Part shown: positions 20,165 through 28,729 of the stretch, piece after piece
How positions within the stretch are numbered: the stretch's first letter is position 1
Layout: every line of letters starts with the position of its first letter
Source of the DNA: an uncultured Alphaproteobacteria bacterium
GTDB taxonomy: Bacteria > Pseudomonadota > Alphaproteobacteria > HIMB59 > GCA-002718135
Length of the DNA: 64,000 nucleotides
Direction: 5' to 3'
Assembly: GCA_902522865.1 (NCBI GenBank)
Contig: CABYXC010000002.1
Coordinates: 62,001-126,000, forward strand
Notes under the pieces: model-generated
Seen by the model: only the letters and a program-made list of their open reading frames with translations
The model's database searches: none
What the model was told of the DNA's origin: nothing
Made by a program: the position numbers and the translations under genes

Positions 20165-21796
20165 ATGAGTAATTTTGATACAAACCTAGATAAAAATTCA
20201 GCCAATTTTGTTCCACTATCACCATTAAGTTTTATAACTCGCGTGAAAGATATTTATCCAAACTATGACTCTTTAGTTTATGGAAAAAGAAGTTACACTT
20301 GGCTTGAAACCTATAATCGATGTACCAAGTTTGCTAGCGCATTAGCAAAAAAAGGAATTACAAAAGGAAGTACCGTTTCAATCATAGCGGCAAATACTCC
20401 AGAATTATTCGAAGCACATTATTCTATCCCAATGACTGGAGGCGTTATTAATACGATCAATACTAGACTTGATGCAGATACAATTGCGTATATTCTAGAT
20501 CATAGTGATGCAAAACTTCTTATAACTGATACTCAATTTTCACCTACAATGAAAAAGGCTTTAAAAATATATGGGAAGAATATTCCTATTATTGACATTC
20601 ATGATGATCAGGCAGTTTTTAAAGATGGTGAGGGTGAACAAATTGGAGAAATAACATATGAAGAATTTTTACAAACAGGTGATGACAATTATAATTGGTC
20701 TTTACCTGAGGATGAATGGCAAGCAATCTCATTAAGCTATACATCAGGCACAACTGGTAAACCAAAAGGTGTTGTGTATCACCACCGTGGATCATATTTA
20801 ATGTCTACAGGAAGTGTTACGGCATGGAACATGCCTAATAAATTAACATTTCTTTATACTGTTCCAATGTTCCACTGTAACGGATGGGGCTACCCTTGGA
20901 CAGCCGCTTTAATACATGCAAAGATTATTTGCTGCAGGTACATTGTTGCAAAAGATATTTATAATTTAATAGATAAATACAAAGTAACTCATTTTGGAGG
21001 CGCTCCTATAGTTTTAAGTTTAATTGCTAATGCTGATGAAAAAGATAAAAAAGAAATAAATCATAAAGTATATGTATTAACTGCTGGTGCTCCACCAACG
21101 AGTGCAATTCTTGAAAAGATGGATAACTTAGGTTTTGAAGTTATGCATGTATATGGATTAACTGAAACATACGGTCATATCCTTCAGTGTGCTTGGAATG
21201 AAGAATGGGAATCACAATCAAAATCTGAAAAAGCTGATATTAAAGCAAGACAAGGTGTTCGTTACCCAAATACTGAAGAAGTATGTGTTGCTGATCCAGA
21301 GACCTATGAAAAAGTTCCGATGGATGGAGAAACCATGGGAGAGATTTTAATTCGAGGTAATGTAGTAATGAAAGGATATTATAAAAATAAAGAGGCGACT
21401 GAAACATCCATGAAAAAGGGATGGTTTCACTCAGGTGATTTAGCGGTTGTCTATCCTGATGGATATATTCAAATAAAAGATAGATCGAAAGATATCATAA
21501 TTTCTGGAGGAGAGAATATTTCATCTGTGGAAGTGGAAAATGTTGTTGCTAAACACCCAGCTGTTTCCTTGGTTGCAGTAGTTGCCAAGCCAGATGAGAA
21601 GTGGGGTGAAACACCATGTGCTTTTGTAGAACTAGCTCCTGGAAAAAATGCCACAGAAGAGGATATAATTCAGTTTTGTAAAGAAAATATGGCTGGATTT
21701 AAAAGACCAAAGCATGTAATCTTTGGTGAATTACCAAAAACATCAACTGGGAAAATACAAAAGTTTGAATTAAGAACAAAAGCAAAGGAGTTATAA
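20165..21796 (+). CDS. AMP-binding acyl-CoA synthetase
   Basis: An acyl-CoA ligase of 543 residues that would activate a fatty or short organic acid with ATP and CoA. The P-loop-like motif YTSGTTGKPKG lies at 192-202, VYGLTET near 330, the hinge HSGDLA near 426, and the C-terminal catalytic Lys motif TSTGKIQK near 530. It resembles the medium/long-chain and methylmercaptopropionate-CoA ligase groups, but the acid cannot be named. It follows the FadN-like gene, so a beta-oxidation substrate is likely. Confidence 0.92.
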   Translation: MSNFDTNLDKNSANFVPLSPLSFITRVKDIYPNYDSLVYGKRSYTWLETYNRCTKFASALAKKGITKGSTVSIIAANTPELFEAHYSIPMTGGVINTINTRLDADTIAYILDHSDAKLLITDTQFSPTMKKALKIYGKNIPIIDIHDDQAVFKDGEGEQIGEITYEEFLQTGDDNYNWSLPEDEWQAISLSYTSGTTGKPKGVVYHHRGSYLMSTGSVTAWNMPNKLTFLYTVPMFHCNGWGYPWTAALIHAKIICCRYIVAKDIYNLIDKYKVTHFGGAPIVLSLIANADEKDKKEINHKVYVLTAGAPPTSAILEKMDNLGFEVMHVYGLTETYGHILQCAWNEEWESQSKSEKADIKARQGVRYPNTEEVCVADPETYEKVPMDGETMGEILIRGNVVMKGYYKNKEATETSMKKGWFHSGDLAVVYPDGYIQIKDRSKDIIISGGENISSVEVENVVAKHPAVSLVAVVAKPDEKWGETPCAFVELAPGKNATEEDIIQFCKENMAGFKRPKHVIFGELPKTSTGKIQKFELRTKAKEL

Positions 21797-23107
21797 ATGG
21801 ATCCAAAAACTTATAAATTTGACACACTAAGTCTACATGCTGGTTATCAACCAAGTAAAAACGCTGGCTCAAGGCAAGTACCAATTTATCAAACAACTTC
21901 ATATATGTTTGATGATGTTGATCATGCGGCAGCACTTTTTAATTTAGAAAGAGGTGGTCATATTTATAGTCGTATGTCCAACCCAACAGTACAAGTTCTA
22001 GAAGAAAGAGTTTGTGCACTTGAAGGAGGAACAGCTGCTCTTGCAACTGCATCTGGAATGAGTGCAATATTTTTAACTATTATGACCCTTTGTAACGCCG
22101 GTGATCATATGGTTGTTTCTTCTCAGCTTTACGGTGGAACTGTAAATTTATTTAGATTAACGCTTCCTAAGTTTGGTATTAAAACAACTTTTGTAAAACC
22201 AAGAGACACAGAAGGTTTTAAAAAAGCTATTCAGCCAAATACTAAAGGTATTTTTGGTGAGCTTGTTGGTAACCCGGGTAATGAATTAATGAACATGCCT
22301 GAAGTTTCAAATATAGCAAAAGAAGCTGGTATCCCACTAATTATTGATAGTACTTATCAAACTCCTTATTTGTGTAGACCTTTTGAACACGGAGCTGACC
22401 TTGTTGTACACTCACTAACTAAATGGATGAGTGGTAATGGTTCTTCTATGGCAGGAATATTAGTTGAAGGTGGAACTTTTGATTGGATGCAAAATGATAA
22501 ATTTCCTTCTATGACAGAACCTTACGAGGGCTATCATGGATTATCATTTGCTGAAGAATTTGGTCCAACAGCTTTTACAATGATGGCAAGAGCTGAGGGT
22601 ATGAGAGATATGGGGCCTTGTTTAGCACCACAAAACGCATGGAATATTTTACATGGTTTAGAAACTCTCTCTCTTCGAATGGAAAAACATTGTTCTAATG
22701 CTTTGAAAATGGTTGAATATTTATCAAATCATGAGAGTGTTGCTTGGGTTTCACATGCTAGCGCACCAGGACATCCAGATAAAGAACTTGCAGAAAAAAT
22801 TCTTCCTAAAGGAACTGGGTCAATGATTGCCTTTGGAATTAAAGGTGGAAAAGAAGCAGGTGCAGCTTTTATTAATAATGTTAAACTTGCGTCACATTTA
22901 GCAAATGTTGGTGATGCGAGAACACTAGTTATACACCCAGCATCTGCAACGCACTCACAAATGGATGAGGCAACTTTAAAATTTGCTGGATTATCTCACG
23001 ATATGATTAGATTATCCGTTGGCTTAGAAGACTTTGAAGATATTGTAAACGATTTCGAAGATGGATTCAGAGCTGCAAAAAAACCTCGTTTAGTTGCAAA
23101 CAAATAA
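21797..23107 (+). CDS. metY: O-acetylhomoserine sulfhydrylase-type PLP enzyme (MetY family)
   Basis: A 436-residue Cys/Met-metabolism PLP enzyme. The PLP Lys209 lies in HSLTKW; YSRMSNPT near 57-64 and ASGMSA near 85-90 bind cofactor phosphate. The N-terminus TLSLHAGYQP and length fit MetY (O-acetylhomoserine plus sulfide or methanethiol gives homocysteine or methionine), but methionine gamma-lyase is closely related. It starts immediately after the acyl-CoA ligase stop and is followed at once by an alpha/beta hydrolase, an unexpected setting for a methionine gene. No SAM-II element precedes this operon. Confidence 0.88.
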   Translation: MDPKTYKFDTLSLHAGYQPSKNAGSRQVPIYQTTSYMFDDVDHAAALFNLERGGHIYSRMSNPTVQVLEERVCALEGGTAALATASGMSAIFLTIMTLCNAGDHMVVSSQLYGGTVNLFRLTLPKFGIKTTFVKPRDTEGFKKAIQPNTKGIFGELVGNPGNELMNMPEVSNIAKEAGIPLIIDSTYQTPYLCRPFEHGADLVVHSLTKWMSGNGSSMAGILVEGGTFDWMQNDKFPSMTEPYEGYHGLSFAEEFGPTAFTMMARAEGMRDMGPCLAPQNAWNILHGLETLSLRMEKHCSNALKMVEYLSNHESVAWVSHASAPGHPDKELAEKILPKGTGSMIAFGIKGGKEAGAAFINNVKLASHLANVGDARTLVIHPASATHSQMDEATLKFAGLSHDMIRLSVGLEDFEDIVNDFEDGFRAAKKPRLVANK

Positions 23108-23923
23108 ATGAAGTTTAAAGTTCGCGGAATTGATACGTTTGCCTCCACTGGAGGCAGACCTTTTGATAAAAACAAACCTCTTATAATCTTCGTTCACGGT
23201 AGTGGACTAAGTCACATGGTTTGGGTTTTACAAACACGCTACTTTGCATTTCGTGGATACAGCGTTTTAGCCGTTGATTTACCAGGTCACGGACTTTCTT
23301 CTGGTGAAAGTCTAAAAACTATTGAAGAAATGGGAAACTGGGTTGGTGATGTAATTGGAGCAGTTGGATGTAAAGAAGCTTCACTAGTTGGACATTCCCA
23401 AGGATGTCTTGTAACAATGGAATGTGTTGCTCAACACCCAGAAAAAATTAAAACGTTAACTCTTATGGGTGGCGCATCTGCAATTCCAATGAATCCTGAA
23501 CTATTAAGGCTTGCTGAAGAGAGTAATCCTAAGGCTGTTGATCTTATGATGGATTTTGCGCACGGACCTGCAGGACATTTTGGAGGCCATCCTGTTCCAG
23601 GTTTATATCACTTAAATGTTGGTTCCATGATTGTTCAAAATAAAGAAATTAAAGATACTCTAGGTGTCGATTTTAGAGCATGTGATAATTATAAAAATGG
23701 ACCTGAGGTTGCTAAGAAATTGGATTTACCTACTCTTTCTATATTAGGAGCACAAGATAGAATGTGCCGTTTAAAAGATGGAAAAATTCTTGCTGATTAT
23801 ATTAAAGGATCGGAAGTAAAGATCATTGAAGATTGTGGTCATATGATGCTCCTAGAAGAAGCAGATCAAACATTAGAAATTCTAAAGAAATTTATAGCCG
23901 AACATTATCCTTTACCAAATTAG
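23108..23923 (+). CDS. Alpha/beta hydrolase
   Basis: A 271-residue cytoplasmic alpha/beta hydrolase. The oxyanion loop HGSG is at 30-33, DLPGHGLSSG at 57-66, and the nucleophile Ser97 is in GHSQG. The acid is likely Asp in GAQDRM near 217 and the base His in DCGHMM near 244. Its ATG follows the metY stop with no gap, so it is the fourth gene of the operon. The substrate is unknown; a thioesterase or an esterase on an acyl product would fit the neighbours. Confidence 0.88.
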   Translation: MKFKVRGIDTFASTGGRPFDKNKPLIIFVHGSGLSHMVWVLQTRYFAFRGYSVLAVDLPGHGLSSGESLKTIEEMGNWVGDVIGAVGCKEASLVGHSQGCLVTMECVAQHPEKIKTLTLMGGASAIPMNPELLRLAEESNPKAVDLMMDFAHGPAGHFGGHPVPGLYHLNVGSMIVQNKEIKDTLGVDFRACDNYKNGPEVAKKLDLPTLSILGAQDRMCRLKDGKILADYIKGSEVKIIEDCGHMMLLEEADQTLEILKKFIAEHYPLPN

Positions 23924-23961
23924 TAAATTTTAAAAATTTTTAGTAATTAATATTTCTGCTA

Positions 23962-24144
23962 TTACTGATTTTCTTCTTTATCAGGTCTTGTAAGTTCTTC
24001 AAGTTTACGCATTTCCTCTTCCATTTTAAGCTTTTCTTGCTCTTCACGTTTTCTTTTGCGTTCCTCAGCTTTCATTTTTAGTTTAAGCTCTTTCTGCATT
24101 TTGCGGTCTCCCGCTTTAGATTTGTGATTAAAGTGAATGCCCAT
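23962..24144 (-). CDS. Small highly charged coiled-coil protein, unknown
   Basis: A 60-residue protein built almost wholly of Lys, Glu, Arg, Met and Leu (for example KAEERKRKREEQEKLKMEEE), predicted to be one long charged helix. I do not recognise a family. A weak Shine-Dalgarno (AGG) sits about five bases before the ATG. It lies 55 bases downstream of the HIG1-domain gene on the same strand and may share its transcript. It could be a spurious frame, but codon use matches the neighbours. Confidence 0.45.
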   Translation of the reverse strand: MGIHFNHKSKAGDRKMQKELKLKMKAEERKRKREEQEKLKMEEEMRKLEELTRPDKEENQ

Positions 24145-24198
24145 ATAAACCTGGAAACTGTATACTAAATATTATAAAATTTTTCTAGAGTCTAAATA

Positions 24199-24393
24199 CT
24201 AATTTCTTGCCAGCCAGACAATTAATACAAAAACAAATATAGCTATAGCTTGAAAAAGTACTCTTAAGCGCATTAGCTTATTACTATGATTTTTATTAAG
24301 TTTGCCATTTACAGCCATTGCTATGACCCCAATAACTACGACTGCTAGAGTTGCAGCCATAAATAAAACTAGCACTATCTGCATTGTACCCAT
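24199..24393 (-). CDS. HIG1-domain twin-transmembrane protein
   Basis: A 64-residue inner-membrane protein with two helices (about 4-24 and 44-62) joined by a basic loop. The second helix begins with NKLMRLRVLFQAIAI, close to the HIG1 (hypoxia-induced gene 1) signature MRxRVxxQ found in alphaproteobacteria and mitochondria, where relatives tune cytochrome c oxidase. I chose the ATG at 24393 because a longer frame to 24438 would run into the divergent esterase gene and add a non-membrane extension. Confidence 0.82.
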   Translation of the reverse strand: MGTMQIVLVLFMAATLAVVVIGVIAMAVNGKLNKNHSNKLMRLRVLFQAIAIFVFVLIVWLARN

Positions 24394-24451
24394 ATATCTA
24401 TCTATATAAAACTTTTCTTGAATGAAGCAAGAATTCATACATAAGGTCAGT

Positions 24452-25126
24452 ATGGAGAATATATTATTAGGCCCTTCAATATCAAAACACGATAAACCTA
24501 AGAAATTAATGGTAATGCTTCATGGGTATGGTGACAATGCTGCTAATTTTATTCATTTAGCAGAACCTTTAGACCAAGATGAATGGGGAATGCACTATGT
24601 AGCTTTAAATGCCCCAAGTATTATGCCTGGCAACCCAATGGGTTATCAATGGTTTGATTTATACTTGAACGGTGTTTATATTTCGGATGTTGGTCCAAAA
24701 GAATTTGAAAATGTAAGAAGTTTAATTAATGAAAATGTTAAAAAAATTTCTAATACGTTAACTCTACTTACAAATGATTTAAATATTGAGATGAGTGATT
24801 GTTTTGTTATGGGTTTTTCCCAAGGAGGAATAATGGCGTTTGAATTGGGTCAATCTCTTAACAATAAATTAGCTGGCATAGCAATTATTTCTTCAAGAAT
24901 AATTTCGAGAGAATTTGTTCCTAAAAATTTATTTTTAGAAACACCAATATTTATTTCACATGGTGGGCTAGATAATGTCCTGCCTGTTTCAAATTTTAAT
25001 CAATCAGTTGAAATTCTAAAAAATTATAATTTCAAATTTGAATCTCACCTTTTACCAAATGATGAGCATACTATGTCACAAGAAACAATAACTTTATTTC
25101 AAAATTTTATTAAAAAAAATATTTAA
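24452..25126 (+). CDS. Phospholipase/carboxylesterase-type serine hydrolase
   Basis: An alpha/beta hydrolase of 224 residues in the carboxylesterase 2 / YpfH group. MLHGYGDNAANF gives the oxyanion region, GFSQGG holds the nucleophile Ser123, SHGGLDNVLPV holds the Asp, and NDEHTMS holds the catalytic His. I prefer the ATG at 24452, which has AAGG about seven bases upstream; an ATG at 24422 would add ten residues. The substrate is unknown. It is divergent from the HIG1 gene. Confidence 0.85.
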   Translation: MENILLGPSISKHDKPKKLMVMLHGYGDNAANFIHLAEPLDQDEWGMHYVALNAPSIMPGNPMGYQWFDLYLNGVYISDVGPKEFENVRSLINENVKKISNTLTLLTNDLNIEMSDCFVMGFSQGGIMAFELGQSLNNKLAGIAIISSRIISREFVPKNLFLETPIFISHGGLDNVLPVSNFNQSVEILKNYNFKFESHLLPNDEHTMSQETITLFQNFIKKNI

Positions 25127-25135
25127 AGTAATCGA

Positions 25136-25167
25136 ATCTTAATATTATATTACTATCTTAATATTAT
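25136..25167 (+). repeat. Two direct copies of a 13-base AT-rich word before the HNH gene
   Basis: ATCTTAATATTAT occurs at 25136-25148 and again at 25155-25167, 19 bases apart, just upstream of the HNH endonuclease start. Each copy contains a possible -10 element. It could be an operator or tandem promoter, or chance in AT-rich DNA. Confidence 0.5.
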
Positions 25168-25190
25168 GACTTGGGTGAGTAGAAACTAAA

Positions 25191-25745
25191 ATGAGTACCG
25201 CAGAAAATCCAGCTTTGGTCCTTAATGCTGATTTTCGGCCACTATCTTATTACCCACTTTCCTTATGCTCATGGCAAGATGCTATTAAAGCAGTATTTCT
25301 TGAAAGGGTTTCAGTAATTGAAAATTATGAACATCAAGTTCATTCTCCAAATCTTACTTTTAAGTTACCAAGTGTAATTGCACTTAAAGATTATGTAACA
25401 CCTCAAAGAAGACCAGCTTTTACTCGATTTAATGTATTCTTAAGAGATAACTTTACTTGCCAATATTGCACTAATCGTTTCCCTGCTAATGAACTAACAT
25501 TTGATCACTTAGTGCCTAAATGCTTAAATGGTAAAACTACATGGGAGAACGTAGTTTCTGCTTGTACGTCCTGTAATTTAAAAAAGGGAAGAAAATTAAT
25601 TCACAATACAGATATGAAACTTTTTAAAAAACCACTTCGACCATCTTCTATTCAACTACAAAATAATGGCAGAAATTTTCCTCCTAATTTTTTACACGAA
25701 ACTTGGAGAGACTATTTATATTGGGATACAGAATTAGAAAATTAA
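25191..25745 (+). CDS. HNH endonuclease family protein
   Basis: A 184-residue protein with a C-terminal HNH nuclease module: a zinc pair CQYC near residue 93, the metal-binding FDHLVPKCLNG near 106-116, the Asn in TWENVVSAC, and a second pair CTSC near 128. The N-terminal part (LNADFRPLSYYPLSLCSWQDA) is the conserved front of a single-copy HNH protein found in most alphaproteobacteria. Its role is unsettled; no methylase or immunity gene is nearby, so it is probably not a restriction enzyme. It ends four bases into the coq7 stop on the other strand. Confidence 0.88.
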   Translation: MSTAENPALVLNADFRPLSYYPLSLCSWQDAIKAVFLERVSVIENYEHQVHSPNLTFKLPSVIALKDYVTPQRRPAFTRFNVFLRDNFTCQYCTNRFPANELTFDHLVPKCLNGKTTWENVVSACTSCNLKKGRKLIHNTDMKLFKKPLRPSSIQLQNNGRNFPPNFLHETWRDYLYWDTELEN

Positions 25746-26311
25746 ATTTTTTTTGAGATAGCAATTGCTGTTTTACATCCAAGTTCAATTACTTTTGACA
25801 TAATTTTATAACCTGGAGCACTTTCTGCATCATGCTCTATTCCTATATCATGATGTTCTAGTTCATCATCTCGGAATTTAGAAATTGTTTTTTTTAAATC
25901 TTTATGATCATCACCTAAAAGATTCAATTGTTCTTGGTAGTGTTCACCAATTACTTTTTCAACAGCGACAGTGCACGCCATGGCAGCTTTCTCACCCATC
26001 AGGGCTGTAGATGCCCCAAGTGCAAAACCAGCAATATTCCATAATGGCAGTAGAGCAGTTGGTCTAACTCTATGTTCCAAGATAAGTTCATTGAATTTAT
26101 CAATATGTTCTTTTTCTTGATCTGCCATATGTCGAATTGTTTTGCCAAGCTTTGAACTTTTTCCAAATATTGCTATTTGGCCATCATAAATTTTAGTTGC
26201 ACCATATTCACCTGCATGATCGACTCTTATGATTTCTTCTAAAACCTCTCTATGAGTGCTTCTACTTGATGAAGATTTTTTTTTAGACGCTTTTTTCTTT
26301 TTTAATACCAT
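25742..26311 (-). CDS. coq7: Demethoxyubiquinone hydroxylase (di-iron)
   Basis: Coq7 hydroxylates demethoxyubiquinone late in ubiquinone synthesis. The ferritin-like di-iron residues appear in order: Glu26 region (LEEIIRVDHAGEYGA with Glu35), EKEHIDKFNEL near 67-77, then DDELEHHDIG near 150. The 189-residue protein begins with a Lys/Ser-rich stretch of about 20 residues. The start overlaps the end of dsbB by 29 bases and there is no later Met before the first ligand, so the overlap is probably real. Confidence 0.92.
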   Translation of the reverse strand: MVLKKKKASKKKSSSSRSTHREVLEEIIRVDHAGEYGATKIYDGQIAIFGKSSKLGKTIRHMADQEKEHIDKFNELILEHRVRPTALLPLWNIAGFALGASTALMGEKAAMACTVAVEKVIGEHYQEQLNLLGDDHKDLKKTISKFRDDELEHHDIGIEHDAESAPGYKIMSKVIELGCKTAIAISKKI

Positions 26312-26777
26312 AGTACTTGAATAAATAAATAGCGTTTAAAATAAAAATAACTAGTAAAACTAGTGTATTAATTGAAGCAGCAGAAATTCCAAAAAAACTC
26401 CAAATTACTTCATCGCAACTGATCACTTGTTTTGATAATATCTGTGCTTTAAGGTCTGAAGCATTCTCACTGCTGGTTAGCATTGCTGAACAACCTGCTG
26501 GTCCTTTAAGAATTTTATTTTCAACTCCTACGTGCCATATAGAATAAAAAAGCCCATAAACTGATGCAAGCTGTATTACTAAATAAAGCCAAATTTTATT
26601 TAGATTTTTAAATAAAAATATCAAAATCAAGCATATTAAAATTAAATAATATGGATGTCTTTGCTTTAAACACAACTCACATGGCTGAAGATTAAAAAAA
26701 TATTCTGCAATTAATGCTGATGATATTGAGATAAGCGAAATAATAAATAAAAGTGTTATCCAATTACGAATTATCAT
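26283..26777 (-). CDS. dsbB: Disulfide bond formation protein DsbB
   Basis: DsbB passes electrons from the periplasmic oxidase DsbA to ubiquinone. The 164-residue protein has four membrane helices, the first periplasmic pair Cys33-x2-Cys36 (PCELCLKQRHPYY), and the second pair Cys96 and Cys121. It lies between a VTT-domain gene and coq7; being next to a ubiquinone gene is fitting. Its ATG overlaps the upstream stop as ATGA. Confidence 0.92.
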   Translation of the reverse strand: MIIRNWITLLFIISLISISSALIAEYFFNLQPCELCLKQRHPYYLILICLILIFLFKNLNKIWLYLVIQLASVYGLFYSIWHVGVENKILKGPAGCSAMLTSSENASDLKAQILSKQVISCDEVIWSFFGISAASINTLVLLVIFILNAIYLFKYYGIKKEKSV

Positions 26778-27358
26778 AAAAATCTAATTATAAAAACACT
26801 TCCAACAAGTAAAATAAAAAATAAAATAGTTAAAATATTAAAATATTTATCAATAATTAACATAATTTTTTCACCAAAAAAATAAAGAAGTATTGCTATT
26901 AAATAAAATCTTAATCCTCGACCAATAATAGAAACAATAATAAACAAAAAAATATTTAATCCAAATACACCACTTGCAATTGTAATAAACTTATATGGAA
27001 AAGGAGTAATGCCAGCACCTAAAACAATTAAAATGCCAAATTCTCTGTAGTAATCTTCAAAGACACCAAAAGAATTTTCCAAATGATAAAACTCGACAAT
27101 GTAAATACCTACTGAATTGAAAAAAAAATATCCTATTGCATATCCTAGTATTCCTCCTAGTACTGAAAAGAGTGTACATATGAATGCATAAAATAGAGCT
27201 TTTGCTTTGGAAGCTAAAGCCATTGGTATAAGTAGTATATCTGGTGGAATTGGAAAAAATGAGCTTTCTGCAAATGATATTAAACTTAAATACCATTTTG
27301 CATTTTTATGTTGTGCTTTTTCTAAGGTCCAATTGTAAGTTTTTTTAAGAAAATTCAT
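26774..27358 (-). CDS. VTT/DedA-superfamily membrane protein (YqaA-like)
   Basis: A 194-residue polytopic membrane protein of the SNARE-associated/VTT superfamily. SFAESSFFPIPPDILLIPMAL near residues 28-48 is the re-entrant-loop motif, and GAGITPFPYKFITIASG near 112-128 is the second conserved motif (with Pro and Lys). Relatives are implicated in lipid flipping and membrane homeostasis. It is the first gene of the set with dsbB and coq7. Confidence 0.88.
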   Translation of the reverse strand: MNFLKKTYNWTLEKAQHKNAKWYLSLISFAESSFFPIPPDILLIPMALASKAKALFYAFICTLFSVLGGILGYAIGYFFFNSVGIYIVEFYHLENSFGVFEDYYREFGILIVLGAGITPFPYKFITIASGVFGLNIFLFIIVSIIGRGLRFYLIAILLYFFGEKIMLIIDKYFNILTILFFILLVGSVFIIRFL

Positions 27359-27433
27359 TTAATTTATTTTTTTTAATAATTTTGATTTATACTCTTAATG
27401 ATTTAAATCTAAATTATCATAAATATTTCTTAA

Positions 27434-28630
27434 ATGGAAAATATAGAAACAAAAGAATTAAAAACCGCATTTTATGCAACCTTTTCACAAGGGTTTTTTG
27501 CAACACTTACCTTCAGTATGTTCATGGTAAATACACCAATTCTTTTCGATTTGATTGATATGACAAAAACAGAATTTTCTATAGGACTTATTACTTTTGG
27601 TATTTGTAATGTAATTACAAATCAACTTACAACCCGTTTTTTACTCCCAAAAATAGGAAGCACAAATTGTTTAATAATTGCGAGATTATTGTACGCATTT
27701 ATCCCATTTTCTATTTTTTACTTCTCTTCTTATAATTTTTTTATTTTTGTATCTATGTTGTGGGGGATTTCTATTGGTATACAAGCACCAAATATATTTA
27801 CACAAGTTGCGATAATAGAAGAGAAAACAAAAAAAATCCTTAATCCAATATTTAAATCATCCTTTAATTTTGGTTTTCTTCTTGGCGCAGGAATATCAAG
27901 TTTATGTCTAGGTTTAGAAATTGACCCTGTCTATACTACTTTTATTGTAGGTTTGTTTGTTTTTATATCAACTTTGACAATGTATTTTTTTGGATTGAAA
28001 GTGAAATATGATGTAGTTAACAAAAACCCAAGATTTTCAATTCCAAATTATAAAATTATCATGTTTGCATCAATTAATATGTTTATTATCGCATTTATGG
28101 GAATAATAATTCAATGGTCACCTCTATGGCTCGTTACGGATCTTTCTGCGCCAATTTTTTTAGTCGGTTCAATTGTAATTTTTTTTAATGTAGGTGAAAT
28201 AATAAGTAATTTTTTTGCTTCAAATCTAATCGCAAAACTTGGTGAAGTAATTGTAGGTCCAGTTTTTGCAATGATTGGTTCAATAATATTAGTATTAAGT
28301 GTTTTTTCTCAAAATATATTAATAATCTTTATAGCTATAACAGTTTTTGGAATGTTAATTTCTAACGTCATGCCTATAGTATTTCGACAAGCAGTTAAAA
28401 ATTCTCAAAATCCAATCCCAGTTACTATTTCTCATATATCAAGCATTGCTTTTGTCGGAGCTATATTCGGACCTGGCGTTGTTGGGATTTCAGCTGAAAC
28501 ATTTGGTTTAACATTTAATATGTATGCTTTGGGTGTAATATTTTTTTTAATTGCATTACTAATGTTTTTTATAATGCGTGACGATAAATTGGTAGGAGTA
28601 GAGGGAATCGAACCCACACCACCGAAGTGA
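27434..28630 (+). CDS. Major facilitator superfamily transporter
   Basis: A 398-residue integral membrane protein with about twelve hydrophobic helices in two halves joined near residue 195. It lacks an obvious substrate signature. The last fourteen residues (VGVEGIEPTPPK) are encoded antisense to the tRNA-Leu gene: the stop codon at 28628-28630 lies 41 bases inside the tRNA. The functional protein presumably ends with helix twelve (FFIMRDDK), and the tail is a by-product of the stop position. No gene next to it reveals the substrate. Confidence 0.85.
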   Translation: MENIETKELKTAFYATFSQGFFATLTFSMFMVNTPILFDLIDMTKTEFSIGLITFGICNVITNQLTTRFLLPKIGSTNCLIIARLLYAFIPFSIFYFSSYNFFIFVSMLWGISIGIQAPNIFTQVAIIEEKTKKILNPIFKSSFNFGFLLGAGISSLCLGLEIDPVYTTFIVGLFVFISTLTMYFFGLKVKYDVVNKNPRFSIPNYKIIMFASINMFIIAFMGIIIQWSPLWLVTDLSAPIFLVGSIVIFFNVGEIISNFFASNLIAKLGEVIVGPVFAMIGSIILVLSVFSQNILIIFIAITVFGMLISNVMPIVFRQAVKNSQNPIPVTISHISSIAFVGAIFGPGVVGISAETFGLTFNMYALGVIFFLIALLMFFIMRDDKLVGVEGIEPTPPK

Positions 28631-28674
28631 CCGGATTTTGAATCCGGCGCGTCTACCAGTTCCGCCATACTCCC
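28590..28674 (-). tRNA. tRNA-Leu (anticodon CAA)
   Basis: On the minus strand the sequence folds as a class II tRNA of 85 bases: acceptor arm GGGAGTA with TACTCCT, three-pair D stem with the loop GAACTGGTAGA, anticodon arm CCGGA/TCCGG around TTCAAAA (anticodon CAA, reads UUG), a long variable arm CAC-TTCG-GTG, and a T arm with GTTCGATT. CCA is encoded. Two oddities are a G-U first acceptor pair and one U-U mismatch in the T stem. Confidence 0.93.
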
Positions 28675-28729
28675 TTGTCTATTTTACTTGCATATAGAAA
28701 TGTCAGTATATAACAATAATATGAATATT

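Noticed and set aside
24394-24438. Longer HIG1 protein starting at 24438
   Set aside because: It would run across the divergent esterase start and add a polar extension before the first helix.
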